This document shows positions 1 to 8,371 of a DNA stretch of 32,291 nt, one piece after another (the first letter of the stretch is position 1; the number at the start of each line of letters is the position of its first letter). Location: contig MWBL01000020.1 in NCBI GenBank assembly GCA_002069015.1, positions 1 to 32,291 on the forward strand. Reading direction: 5' to 3'. The DNA comes from Firmicutes bacterium ADurb.Bin300. Lineage in GTDB: Bacteria > Bacillota > Clostridia > Oscillospirales > Acutalibacteraceae. Position numbers and translations under genes: made by a program. The notes under the pieces were generated by a model that did not search any database, was not told where the DNA came from, and saw nothing but the letters and a program-made list of their open reading frames with translations.

Positions 1-618
1 AACGCCGTAGGCGGTATGGTGGTTTTCAAGGACGGCAAGCCGTTAAAAAGAGCGTACCGCCGCTTTTCGATAAAAAGCTTTGAAGGGCAGGACGACTGCC
101 GCGCACTCTTTGAAGTAGTTGACAGAAGACTCGGCGAATACGAAAAGACCGAGAACAAGGGAAACGGCGAAAAAGAAGGCTTCAAGGTTTTACCCGAGCT
201 TATTCTTGTTGACGGAGGAAATGCTCAGGTAAAAGCAGTAAATGACGCATTAAAAAAGCATAATATTGAAATTCCGCTTTTCGGTATGGTTAAAAACGCA
301 AAACACCGCACGACTGCAATCGCCGCACAGGGAGGCAAGATTGAATTTAATGTAAAGAAAAAGGCATTTACATTAGTTACAAACATTCAAGATGAGGTTC
401 ACCGCTTTGCGATAGAATACCATAAAAATAAACGCTCAAAATCCTCGTTATCCTCTCAGCTGCTTGATATACAAGGCATCGGTGAAACAAGGGCAAAGGC
501 TTTGCTAAAGCATTTTAAGACGATTAAGGCTATCGGCGGCGCAAGCATTGAGGAGCTTAACAGCGTAAAGGGAATAAGCTTAACAGCGGCGCAAGAGGTA
601 TATAAAAAGTTTCATTAA
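1..618 (+). CDS. uvrC: UvrABC excinuclease subunit C, C-terminal part (5' truncated by window)
   Basis: This is the C-terminal ~205 residues of UvrC, which makes both incisions around DNA lesions in nucleotide excision repair. The reading frame is open from base 1, so the start lies outside the window. The RNase H-like endonuclease domain is visible: a FEGQDD stretch near residue 28, ELILVDGGNAQVKA near 67-80, and GMVKNAKHRT, with Asp and His residues in the places expected for the 5'-side nuclease. The last ~55 residues carry the helix-hairpin-helix pair (LLDIQGIGETRAKALLKHF and a SVKGIS repeat) that binds bubble DNA. The N-terminal GIY-YIG and UVR parts are not in view. There is no recognisable terminator directly after the stop. 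Family assignment is secure. Confidence 0.96.
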   Translation, partial: NAVGGMVVFKDGKPLKRAYRRFSIKSFEGQDDCRALFEVVDRRLGEYEKTENKGNGEKEGFKVLPELILVDGGNAQVKAVNDALKKHNIEIPLFGMVKNAKHRTTAIAAQGGKIEFNVKKKAFTLVTNIQDEVHRFAIEYHKNKRSKSSLSSQLLDIQGIGETRAKALLKHFKTIKAIGGASIEELNSVKGISLTAAQEVYKKFH

Positions 619-835
619 AAAAAGATGTTGTGGCTGAAAACCATTATAGCACTTGTTTTTATTTTGGTAGTTGATTTGAAGGCTATTGATAGGTAAAAAA
701 GAAAAAATATCAAAAGTGATACACAAACCGGTGTACAGGGACAAACAAATCTTTGGGAACTAAGACTTAGCTCATATCTAAGCATTAATCCTACCGGGGA
801 AGCCTATATCTGGTATGCTTAATTAACAAGATGTG

Positions 836-873
836 CGGGCATCCGTATAGGCGTATAATTATTCGGATGCCCG
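836..873. repeat. Perfect 10-bp inverted repeat (hairpin) in the gene-poor stretch
   Basis: CGGGCATCCG at 836-845 is the exact reverse complement of CGGATGCCCG at 864-873, with an 18-base loop that itself contains two TATA-type arms. Neither side is followed by a U-run, so it does not look like a standard terminator. It lies shortly after the stop of the hydrophobic/PTGEAYIWYA fragments and may be their old 3' hairpin. Confidence 0.5.
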
Positions 874-1286
874 TATCAATATTAAAAATGGTGAAAAAAA
901 GAGTATGATTTTGTTGCGGTATAGGCGTTTTTTTGAGAACCGTTTTATATTTATATCTACGCTTCTTATCTCTTCTGCACCTCGTTGAGCTATGCTGTAT
1001 ATCATTTTTATATGTGTTACATGTTTGGAGATCTAGACCTAAATCAACAGTACTCACATAATACTCAACATTAGCAACAGTAACTAAGAATGTTTTCATA
1101 TTCAACATGTTTAAATACCCACCCAAAGCGTTCTGCAGCCTCCTCATGTTTTATTTAATACGAATCCGGTCAATAAATATATACTCCCGTCACAGTATGT
1201 TCCCTTGTTTGCGACAGGTTTAATACCGGCGTTTGCGGGTTCAAAAATCAGAAGGCTGCCCGCATAATGCTTTTAAAATGCGGAAC

Positions 1287-1320
1287 CGGCGTACAGTGAA
1301 CACGTGCGCCGGTTTTGTTA
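1287..1320 (+). terminator. Hairpin terminator at the 3' end of the fucosidase gene, possibly bidirectional
   Basis: AACCGGCG and CGCCGGTT form an 8-bp stem around a ~15-base loop, followed on the plus strand by TTGTTA. The minus-strand fucosidase gene stops just beyond it at 1328, so the stem could end transcripts from both sides. The tail is T-rich only in the plus direction. A second stem (CCGCAT/ATGCGG) lies just upstream near 1260-1283. Confidence 0.5.
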
Positions 1321-1327
1321 GTTAGAA

Positions 1328-2578
1328 TTATTTCAAAAAAAGCTCAATAACCGGAACTATCTGGTCGGGCTTTATTCGCGGTATGTTGAGATATACATCG
1401 CCGTCCTTTTCGCTGAAATGGACCTCGGACGCGTCGTTCAGAAGCTGAACGTAGGCGATTTTACCCGCGAGTCCATTAAGCTTTAAGTCAAACGGCGGAT
1501 ATTCGAAAATATGAGCGTAAAGCAGCTTCCCGTTTTGCGTAAATTTCACGCCGGGCGTAGAGGGGCAGTCAGCCTTAGTACAGCCGTATATACTTCTTGA
1601 ATTATATTTCATCCATTTTCCGATTTCATCCAGGGCAAAAACTGCACGGCTGTCAAAATAACCCCTTGCCGTCGGACCTACGTTCAAAAGCAAGTTGCCG
1701 CCGCATGATACGGTATTAATAAGCATTCTTATAAGTATTTCAGGGGATTTCCATGTTGTTTCATCACGGTAATAGCCCCACGAACCGGAGAAAGTCTGAC
1801 AAGCCTCCCAAACTACAAGGTTACCCTCGCTGTCCCTTACCCACTCGTCCGGCTGAACCTGCTCGGGAGTCCAAAGGTCCTGTTCAATATCTGCGCGGTT
1901 ATCGATAATTATATCGGGATTTATCGCCCTCGCCGTAGCTATAAGCTTTTCGGATTCCCAGTCATCCTTGCCCTTGCCCTTCATTCCCTTATAAACATTG
2001 TCGGGATAAGAAAAGTCAAACCAGAGAATATCGATTTTTCCGTAATTAGTAAGAAGCTCCGTTACTTGATCGCGCATATACTGTGCATATATTTTTATGT
2101 CTCTGCCTTTATTCAGCTCGTCAATATCATCGTCATCTCTGCGCGGATGAATCCCGTCAATCGGAAAATCGGGATGGTGCCAGTCAATAAGCGAGTAGTA
2201 AAAGCCGATTTTCAGCCCCTCGGCTCTGAAGGTTTCTACAAATTCCTTAACTAAATCCTTTCCGTAAGGAGTGTTTGTAGCCTTATAATCCGTGAACTGA
2301 GAGTCAAAAAGACAAAAGCCCTCGTGGTGCTTAGAGGTCAGCACTACATATTTCATACCTGCGTTTTTTGCATAGGCAGCCCACTCTTTCGGGTCATACA
2401 TATCCGGGTTGAACCGGTCAAAGTATCGTTGATAAATATCCTCCGGTGTTTTTTCGATATTTTTTACCCATTCGTGACGAGCGGGAAGGGCATAAAGCCC
2501 CCAATGGATGAACATGCCAAACCTGTCTTGTACAAACCATGAGGTATCGCCCGGGGTTTTTCTTACCTTGTACTGCAT
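1328..2578 (-). CDS. Alpha-L-fucosidase, glycoside hydrolase family 29
   Basis: Predicted 416-residue retaining exo-fucosidase that removes terminal L-fucose from host or plant glycans. The GH29 barrel is clear: WFVQDRFGMFIHWGLYALP at residues 14-32, YVVLTSKHHEGFCLFDS at 77-93, and LWFDFSYP at 185-192, whose Asp188 is the expected nucleophile. CGGNLLLNVGPTARG at 292-306 closes the fold. There is no signal peptide, so the enzyme should be cytoplasmic and act on imported oligosaccharides. I chose the ATG at 2576-2578 because GGAGG sits 7 bases before it; a longer frame reaching 2659 would run into the promoter. The acid/base residue cannot be fixed by eye because it varies in this family. No transporter gene is adjacent. 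Linkage preference is unknown. Confidence 0.93.
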   Translation of the reverse strand: MQYKVRKTPGDTSWFVQDRFGMFIHWGLYALPARHEWVKNIEKTPEDIYQRYFDRFNPDMYDPKEWAAYAKNAGMKYVVLTSKHHEGFCLFDSQFTDYKATNTPYGKDLVKEFVETFRAEGLKIGFYYSLIDWHHPDFPIDGIHPRRDDDDIDELNKGRDIKIYAQYMRDQVTELLTNYGKIDILWFDFSYPDNVYKGMKGKGKDDWESEKLIATARAINPDIIIDNRADIEQDLWTPEQVQPDEWVRDSEGNLVVWEACQTFSGSWGYYRDETTWKSPEILIRMLINTVSCGGNLLLNVGPTARGYFDSRAVFALDEIGKWMKYNSRSIYGCTKADCPSTPGVKFTQNGKLLYAHIFEYPPFDLKLNGLAGKIAYVQLLNDASEVHFSEKDGDVYLNIPRIKPDQIVPVIELFLK

Positions 2579-2631
2579 AAACAATCCTCCAACTTTTTTG
2601 GGATGATGGCGGGAAGTCCGCTTATTTGAAT

Positions 2632-2659
2632 AGTATACTGAACTTTTACTCCATGTCAA
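2632..2659 (-). promoter_or_regulatory. Sigma-A type promoter of the fucosidase gene
   Basis: Read on the minus strand, a consensus TTGACA (-35, 2654-2659) and TATACT (-10, 2632-2637) are 16 bases apart and lie about 55 bases upstream of the fucosidase ATG. No operator was recognised between promoter and gene; there is only a small GC-rich stem (GCGG/CCGC). Confidence 0.7.
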
Positions 2660-2709
2660 GGATTTTGTGAATTATGACTCGGGGTAAGGACTTTTCGGTT
2701 TGTCGACTA

Positions 2710-2738
2710 TTGCATAAAACCGTTTGAAGTGATATAAT
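2710..2738 (+). promoter_or_regulatory. Extended -10 promoter driving the recJ-rel cluster
   Basis: A perfect TATAAT at 2733-2738 is preceded by TGA, giving the extended -10 form TGNTATAAT. A weak -35 (TTGCAT, 2710-2715) lies 17 bases upstream. The predicted transcript start is only ~10-15 bases before the recJ start codon, so the leader is very short. Confidence 0.7.
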
Positions 2739-2757
2739 AAACAGTAATTTTATTGAA

Positions 2758-4803
2758 TTGAGTGATTATGTGAGCAGAAAGAAGTGGAGCGTGTCAAGCT
2801 GCGACAAGGATATTGCTGCCTCGATTGCGGAAAGCTGTGGTATAGAGCCGTTTGCCGCCTATATTCTTTGCTCAAGAGGATACGCGGACGAATTTGCCGT
2901 AGACTCCTTTCTGTATGATGACGATATCCTGAATCCCTACATTCTACCTGACATGGATAAAGCGGTTGAAGCAATTAAAGAGGCTGTGAACTCAGGCAAG
3001 CGGATTACGATTTTCGGTGATTATGATACGGACGGCGTAACCGCAACGGCTTTGCTGTATTTGTATCTCAAATCAAGACAGGCAAATGTTGATTATTATA
3101 TTCCCGACAGGGCGCTCGAAGGATACGGTCTGAGTAGTGACGCAATTACGCAGCTGAAAGAAAAGGGCACCCAATTCATTATCACGGTAGACAACGGAGT
3201 GGGCGCCGTTTCCGAAATAAGTTACGCAAAAAATCTCGGAATAGAAATGGTCATTACAGACCATCATCAACCGGGAGAATTTCTTCCCGATGCGCTTGCG
3301 GTGATAGATCCTCACAGGGAGGATTACGCGGGTGATTTTAAGGATTGGGCGGGTGTAGGAATTGCATTCAAGCTCGTCGCGGCACTTGAAGACTGTGACA
3401 GCGAAAAGATACTGTCTGATTATGCGGATTTAATAGCTCTGGGGACAATAGCCGATGTCGTACCGCTCAAGGGGGAGAACAGGGTTCTTGTAAGGCGCGG
3501 AATAGAGCTAATTAACAAGGGAAAAAGATTGGGGATAGAGACTCTTAAAGCTGCTGCAGGCATCCGCAATGATAAGATGACCTCCACTTCGTTGGCATTT
3601 ACGATTGCGCCGAGGATAAACGCTGCGGGCAGGATGGGCTCCGCAAACGGGGCGTTAAAGCTCCTCATTACATCCTCTCAAGAGGAGGCGGAGAGTATAA
3701 GCAACCAAATATGCGCGGCAAATGACCTTCGCAAGAAAGAGGAGAGCGTCATTGAGGCGGCGGCATTAAAACAAATAGCCGAAAACCCTTCAATTGGTTA
3801 TGAGCGCGTTATAGTGGTTGACGGCGAAGGATGGCATCAGGGAGTAGTTGGAATTGTAGCTTCGCGCCTGAGCGAATTTTTCGGGAAGCCTGCTATAATT
3901 TTTTCTCGTGAAGGCGAAACTGCCAAAGGTTCAGGCAGGAGCATTTCCGGTTTCTCGCTATATGAGGCCCTTTCACAAGTTAAAGATATCCTTGTCAGCT
4001 TTGGGGGTCATACTCTTGCGGCAGGAATGAGCCTTCCATCTGATAATATCGGACTTTTCAGGGAAAGAATCAATAAATATGCGTTAAAAACAGAGCCATG
4101 CTTTCCGACCTTAAGTTTAGACTGCAAGCTAAACCCGAATTCATTGAAGCTTGAGCTGTTAAATGCCCTAAGGGTGCTTGAACCGTGCGGAGCTGAAAAT
4201 CTCAGGCCGTTATTCGGGCTTTACAATATGCAGATTATGAATATTAAGCCTGTCGGAAACGGAAAGCATCTCAAAATAAATTTTCGAAGAGACAACACAA
4301 ACGTAGTCGCCATGTATTTCGGTATGACGGCAGATGAAATGATATACGAGCAGGGAGATTTCGTCGATCTTGCCGTAAAGCTTGACAGTAATGAATATTT
4401 AGGTGAAGAAAAACTGAGTATTCAAATTAAAAATATTCGATTTGCAGGTGCTGACGACGATGAAGTGCTTGGCTGCAAAGACCTATATGAAAAATTTAAA
4501 AGGGGCGAAAGACTCTCGTTTGAGGAAGCAAAAAAACTGTGTCCCGATAGGGAACTACAGGAAAATCTTTATCGTTACATAAGAAGCAAAGGCGAATGCT
4601 TTACAGACGCGGAGCTTCTTTGCAAAAGGCTTAATCTTGAAGAGTCAAGCATAGCGGCAATAAATGTTGCTCTCGATGTCTTTTTCGAGCTTGCCCTCAT
4701 AGAATATATACAAGAAGGCAAGAAGGTACAGCCTGTAAACGGGGTAAGGGCGGACTTAAACAGCTCAAGCATTCTGTCGTCTCTAAACGCAAAGGGGGCG
4801 TAA
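2758..4803 (+). CDS. recJ: Single-stranded-DNA-specific exonuclease RecJ
   Basis: RecJ degrades single-stranded DNA 5' to 3' in recombination and mismatch repair. DHH-phosphoesterase motifs are intact: FGDYDTDG near residues 87-93, ITVDNGV near 142-148, and VITDHHQPGE with DHH at 168-170. The DHHA1 motif FGGHTLAAGMSL is near residue 420, followed by an OB-like domain. At 681 residues it is ~100 longer than E. coli RecJ; the extra C-terminal domain is usual for Firmicutes. The start is uncertain: TTG at 2758 or GTG at 2770 (MSRKKW), neither with a strong ribosome binding site, in keeping with a near-leaderless message. It heads the cluster, and its stop is two bases before the rel start. The adenine phosphoribosyltransferase gene often found between recJ and rel is absent. 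Confidence 0.95.
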   Translation: MSDYVSRKKWSVSSCDKDIAASIAESCGIEPFAAYILCSRGYADEFAVDSFLYDDDILNPYILPDMDKAVEAIKEAVNSGKRITIFGDYDTDGVTATALLYLYLKSRQANVDYYIPDRALEGYGLSSDAITQLKEKGTQFIITVDNGVGAVSEISYAKNLGIEMVITDHHQPGEFLPDALAVIDPHREDYAGDFKDWAGVGIAFKLVAALEDCDSEKILSDYADLIALGTIADVVPLKGENRVLVRRGIELINKGKRLGIETLKAAAGIRNDKMTSTSLAFTIAPRINAAGRMGSANGALKLLITSSQEEAESISNQICAANDLRKKEESVIEAAALKQIAENPSIGYERVIVVDGEGWHQGVVGIVASRLSEFFGKPAIIFSREGETAKGSGRSISGFSLYEALSQVKDILVSFGGHTLAAGMSLPSDNIGLFRERINKYALKTEPCFPTLSLDCKLNPNSLKLELLNALRVLEPCGAENLRPLFGLYNMQIMNIKPVGNGKHLKINFRRDNTNVVAMYFGMTADEMIYEQGDFVDLAVKLDSNEYLGEEKLSIQIKNIRFAGADDDEVLGCKDLYEKFKRGERLSFEEAKKLCPDRELQENLYRYIRSKGECFTDAELLCKRLNLEESSIAAINVALDVFFELALIEYIQEGKKVQPVNGVRADLNSSSILSSLNAKGA

Positions 4804-4805
4804 CA

Positions 4806-6995
4806 ATGGAGAACTTTGACGTGGAAGGGCTATATTCCAAATTCAAAGAGTCTGCGGAAAAACAGTTTCAGAAGGAAGAAGTAGCTGAAATAGAAAAAGC
4901 GTTCAGAACTGCCGAGGCGGCTCATGCCGACCAGAAACGCAGCTCCGGCGAACCATATATAATACATCCCATAGCAGTCGCCTCAATTCTTTTGTCCCTT
5001 GGAATGGATTACCAGTCAATAGTTGCGGCCCTGCTGCATGATACGGTTGAAGATACATCCATATCGCTTTCGGAGGTTCAAGCACTCTTCGGCTCAGAGA
5101 TAGCGGCACTTGTAGACGGCGTTACAAAGCTTGAAAAGGTACCGCTTCACACCAAGGAAGAACAGCAGGCGGAAAACATAAGAAAAATGCTGCTTGCCAT
5201 GTCCGAGGATATCAGGGTAATAATCGTAAAGCTGGCAGACAGACTCCATAACATTAGGACGCTCAACTACGTTGACGAGCAAAAAAGACGCGACAAGGCT
5301 CTTGAAACGCTTGAGATTTACGCCCCGATAGCACACAGACTCGGTATTCGCGCTCTAAAGGAGGAGTTGGAGGACAGGGCAATCAGCTTCCTTGACCCCG
5401 TTGCCTATAAGGAAATAGAACAATCCTTAAGCTCTCAAAATCAGGTGCACAAGGATTTTCTCGAAAAAACAAGGCATGTGGTTTCGGATAGGGTAAAGGA
5501 CGTTGTAAAAAGCGCTCAAATTGAGGGAAGGTTAAAGAGCGTTCACGGCATTTACCGAAAAATGTATATGCAAAACCGTGATTTTGATGAAATTTATGAT
5601 ATTTATGCCATTAGGATTATAGTGGATAACGTGATTGAATGCTATGATTGCCTGGGCATAATTCACGATATGTTCAGACCCATTCCCGGCAGGTTTAAGG
5701 ATTACATTTCTACCCCAAAGCCTAACATGTATCAATCATTACACACAACAGTCATAGGAAAAGAAGGTATACCTTTTGAAGTGCAAATACGCACGCGAGA
5801 AATGCATATAACAGCAGAGTACGGAATAGCGGCGCACTGGAAATACAAGCTCGGGCTGGGCGGTACGGACCGTTTTGAGGAAAGACTGAAATGGATAAGA
5901 CAGCTTCTTGATTCCCAGCAGGATGCCGACGATATAGAGGACATAGTCCGTACAATTAAAAGTGAGCTTGTTCCTGATGAGGTTTTTGTATTTACTCCTA
6001 AGGGAGATGTGGTTAACCTTCCCTCAGGAGCTACGGTTATAGATTTTGCTTATGCCATTCACTCGGCTGTAGGTCATAAGATGGTCGGAGCAAAGGTAAA
6101 CGGCAGAATTGTCCCGATAGATTATCAAGTGGAAACGGGCGAGATAGTAGAGGTTCTGACATCCTCCCAGCAGGGAAAAGGACCCGGCAGAGATTGGCTC
6201 AATATTGTAAAAACAAGTGAAGCGCGCAGTAAAATTCGTAATTGGTTTAAGCGTGAAAAAAGAGAAGAAAACATAATTGAGGGAAAGCAGCAGATTGAAC
6301 GAAAGCTTCGCAGAAACAAATTGCGTTTCACCGACGAGCAGTTCAGCGAACTGCTTGACAAGCTTGTTGAGCGTCAAAGGTGTAATAACACGGAGGATTT
6401 TTTCGCCGCAATCGGTTACGGAGGTATTCCTATAACCCGAATAATGCCGTTTGTAAGGGAAGAATATCATCGCATTGTAACTACTGCCGAAGGTTCTGCG
6501 ATACCCCCAACGGCTACTCGGGAAAAGTTTATTGCAACAAGTGAGGGTGTAATAGTAGAAGGGATTAACAATTGTCTTGTTAAGCTCTCACGCTGTTGCA
6601 ATCCGATACCCGGAGATAGTATAATAGGATTTATAACGCGTGGTCACGGAGTGTCTGTTCATAAACGGGATTGTGCTAATGTGCCCGATAATATTGAGCT
6701 TAGCGCCGAGCCCGACAGATGGATAAGGGTATACTGGGATAAGGCGATAAAAGAAAGCTTCAGGGCATCGCTTTCGGTTTTATGTATTTCAAGAGTAGCT
6801 TTAATGGCAGATATATCAGGACTTTTGGCTAATATGAGGGTTTTTATAAATTCTGTCAACACGCGTGAAAATAGAGACGGAACGCTTATTATTTATATGA
6901 CCATTACCGTAAACAGTGTTGAGCATCTCACGGGAGTAACGCAAAGAATGGAGAAAATCGATGGTGTTATTTCGGTGGAAAGATCAAAAACTTAA
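4806..6995 (+). CDS. rel: Bifunctional (p)ppGpp synthetase/hydrolase Rel
   Basis: Long RSH protein (729 residues) that makes and degrades (p)ppGpp, setting the stringent response. Hydrolase HD domain: H54, HD at 78-79, ED at 82-83 and DRLHN at 145-149 are all present, so hydrolysis should work. Synthetase domain: RFKDYIS at 296-302, YQSLHTT at 309-315 and EVQIRT at 325-330; the RFKD form is the one typical of bifunctional enzymes. A TGS domain starts near 392 (FVFTPKGDVVNLPSGAT), then comes the conserved Cys pair in LSRCCNPIPGD, and an ACT domain fills the last ~75 residues. The full ribosome-sensing architecture is intact. It starts two bases after recJ and was probably co-transcribed with it. 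Confidence 0.97.
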   Translation: MENFDVEGLYSKFKESAEKQFQKEEVAEIEKAFRTAEAAHADQKRSSGEPYIIHPIAVASILLSLGMDYQSIVAALLHDTVEDTSISLSEVQALFGSEIAALVDGVTKLEKVPLHTKEEQQAENIRKMLLAMSEDIRVIIVKLADRLHNIRTLNYVDEQKRRDKALETLEIYAPIAHRLGIRALKEELEDRAISFLDPVAYKEIEQSLSSQNQVHKDFLEKTRHVVSDRVKDVVKSAQIEGRLKSVHGIYRKMYMQNRDFDEIYDIYAIRIIVDNVIECYDCLGIIHDMFRPIPGRFKDYISTPKPNMYQSLHTTVIGKEGIPFEVQIRTREMHITAEYGIAAHWKYKLGLGGTDRFEERLKWIRQLLDSQQDADDIEDIVRTIKSELVPDEVFVFTPKGDVVNLPSGATVIDFAYAIHSAVGHKMVGAKVNGRIVPIDYQVETGEIVEVLTSSQQGKGPGRDWLNIVKTSEARSKIRNWFKREKREENIIEGKQQIERKLRRNKLRFTDEQFSELLDKLVERQRCNNTEDFFAAIGYGGIPITRIMPFVREEYHRIVTTAEGSAIPPTATREKFIATSEGVIVEGINNCLVKLSRCCNPIPGDSIIGFITRGHGVSVHKRDCANVPDNIELSAEPDRWIRVYWDKAIKESFRASLSVLCISRVALMADISGLLANMRVFINSVNTRENRDGTLIIYMTITVNSVEHLTGVTQRMEKIDGVISVERSKT

Positions 6996-7011
6996 AATAG
7001 GAGGTATTTTT

Positions 7012-7278
7012 ATGGAAAAGAAGCTTTATCGTTCAAAGGAAGACAAAAAACTGACGGGTCTTTGCGCAGGTATAGGTGAGTATTTCGGAATGGATGCCAC
7101 CGTTATTCGAGTTTTGGTTGTGATTATGGCATGTTTTACGGCAATATTCCCGGCGCTGATTATTTATTTTATAATAGCAGCGATTGTTCCCGAGAAGGAC
7201 GAAAAAACAGATGGCGCAACTCAGGTTAATTATCAGTTTGTTGACCCGGAAAAGCCCGATGACAGCAGCAATCAATGA
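7012..7278 (+). CDS. PspC-domain membrane protein
   Basis: Small 88-residue protein with the PspC domain of envelope-stress proteins. The hallmark KKLYRSKEDKKLTGLCAGIG is at residues 3-22, followed by YFGMDATVIRVLVVI, and one strong membrane segment near 37-62 ending in the typical IVPEKD. The tail is polar. The start at 7012 has GGAGG seven bases upstream; an in-frame start at 6961 inside rel lacks a site. Its stop overlaps the dtd start by four bases (ATGA), which suggests translational coupling. A PspC gene inside a recJ-rel-dtd cluster is not part of the usual order. Its partner is unknown; no other Psp gene is near. Confidence 0.9.
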   Translation: MEKKLYRSKEDKKLTGLCAGIGEYFGMDATVIRVLVVIMACFTAIFPALIIYFIIAAIVPEKDEKTDGATQVNYQFVDPEKPDDSSNQ

Positions 7279-7736
7279 TAGCGGTCATTCAAAGAGTATC
7301 TCAAGGTAAGGTAAGCGTCGACGGAAAAACGGTAGGCGAAATAAAAAAAGGGTTTCTCATTTTACTTGGAGTTATGGACAGCGACACCGAACAAGAAGCC
7401 GTTTTGCTTGCGAGGAAAACGGCTTCTCTGCGCGTGTTTGAGGATGAAGAAGGTAAAATGAACATCAGCTTAGCCCAAATAAAAGGGAGCGCCCTTGTCG
7501 TGTCCCAGTTTACCTTATGCGCCGATGTCAAAAAAGGCAATCGTCCTTCCTTTTCACAAAGCGCTGAGCCAAGCAGAGCTCAGATGCTGTATGAGTTGTT
7601 TTGTCGACAACTGCGTGAGAACGGAATAGAGAGGGTGGAAACCGGAGTTTTCGGTGCCCATATGGACGTCTCTCTTGTCAACGACGGACCGGTTACCATC
7701 TATTACGATACTGATATTTGGAGGAAACAGGAATGA
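7275..7736 (+). CDS. dtd: D-aminoacyl-tRNA deacylase
   Basis: Removes D-amino acids wrongly attached to tRNA, keeping them out of protein synthesis. The 153-residue length is normal for DTD. SQFTLCADVKKGNRPSF at 77-93 carries the conserved active-site SQFT, and NDGPVT at 136-141 carries the Gly-Pro motif that inserts into the active site and gives D-chirality selection. The N-terminal MIAVIQRVSQGKV is characteristic. It overlaps the PspC stop by four bases and the next gene's start by four bases, so translation of the three is probably coupled. Confidence 0.96.
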   Translation: MIAVIQRVSQGKVSVDGKTVGEIKKGFLILLGVMDSDTEQEAVLLARKTASLRVFEDEEGKMNISLAQIKGSALVVSQFTLCADVKKGNRPSFSQSAEPSRAQMLYELFCRQLRENGIERVETGVFGAHMDVSLVNDGPVTIYYDTDIWRKQE

Positions 7737-8371
7737 CTTTAAGCAAAATCCCATTAGGCTTATATGCGGCCAATTGCTATGTGCTGTGCGACACACTTTC
7801 GGGCGAGGGCGTTGTTATTGACCCCGGAGAATTCAGTGATGATTTAATTTCGCTGATTACCGACTCGGGCGTTAAAAGTCTTAAATATATACTGCTAACA
7901 CACGGTCACTTCGACCACATCTTAGGGGTTAACCGGTTGAAGGAGCATTTTCCTGACGCTAAGACGGCAATCGGAGCACCCGATGAGATTTGCCTTAGCA
8001 GCGTAGAGGATAATCTCATGGGTCGGGAATATGCAGACTCGTTTTCCCAAATCCAATCGGATTTTCTCCTTTATGATGCCGATTGTTTAGAGATAGGCTC
8101 CGGAAAGCTCGAGGTTATTGCCACACCCGGACACTCAAAAGGCGGGGTGTGCTTTGTAAGCCCGAAGGATAAGTTTGTAATAACCGGCGACACTTTATTC
8201 TATCGCACGGCGGGCAGAACGGATTTTAAGGGAGGAAGCTTTGAAGAGCTAAGTGCTTCGGTTGACAGGCTCATGCTCCTTGACGACGATTATATCGTAT
8301 ATCCGGGACACAATAAAAGCACGGTTATAGGCGAAGAAAGAATAAAGAACAGGTTTATCAGAAACAGATGA
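7733..8371 (+). CDS. MBL-fold metallo-hydrolase (glyoxalase II-like)
   Basis: 212-residue metallo-beta-lactamase-fold hydrolase. Zinc-site motifs are complete: THGHFDH at 56-62 (HxHxDH), TPGHS with His134, TGDTLF with Asp153 and YPGHN with His193. This is the glyoxalase-II-like subgroup common beside dtd in Firmicutes. The true substrate is unknown; a thioester is only a guess. The ATG at 7733 overlaps the dtd stop (ATGA) and has GGAGG upstream; a TTG 15 bases earlier overlaps that site and is less likely. Its own stop overlaps the hemZ start in the same way. Confidence 0.92.
   Translation: MTLSKIPLGLYAANCYVLCDTLSGEGVVIDPGEFSDDLISLITDSGVKSLKYILLTHGHFDHILGVNRLKEHFPDAKTAIGAPDEICLSSVEDNLMGREYADSFSQIQSDFLLYDADCLEIGSGKLEVIATPGHSKGGVCFVSPKDKFVITGDTLFYRTAGRTDFKGGSFEELSASVDRLMLLDDDYIVYPGHNKSTVIGEERIKNRFIRNR

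Larger units (their letters stand above)
619..1327. other. Gene-poor stretch with possible eroded coding fragments
   Basis: About 700 bases between uvrC and the fucosidase gene hold no intact gene. Several short frames read like protein pieces but have stops or no start: plus 625-696 begins MLWLKTIIALVFILVVDL, a hydrophobic leader; plus 697-822 ends LSSYLSINPTGEAYIWYA; plus ~1114-1266 ends YVPLFATGLIPAFAG and a basic tail; and a minus-strand frame around 870-1030 reads SIAQRGAEEIRSVDIN. None could be assigned to a family. Two inverted repeats lie inside (see separate entries). Decayed genes are the likeliest explanation, but chance frames cannot be excluded. Confidence 0.35.

Noticed and set aside
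791-1147. 118-codon minus-strand frame in the gene-poor stretch
   Set aside because: Odd composition (Cys, Arg, Tyr, Ile rich), no ribosome binding site, no family likeness, and overlap with equally plausible fragments in other frames.
2579-2659. 27-residue N-terminal extension of the fucosidase
   Set aside because: It runs through the -35/-10 promoter and the ribosome binding site of the internal ATG, and the extra residues do not fit GH29.
6024-6470. 148-codon antisense frame inside rel
   Set aside because: Shadow of a strongly conserved gene, with no start signals.
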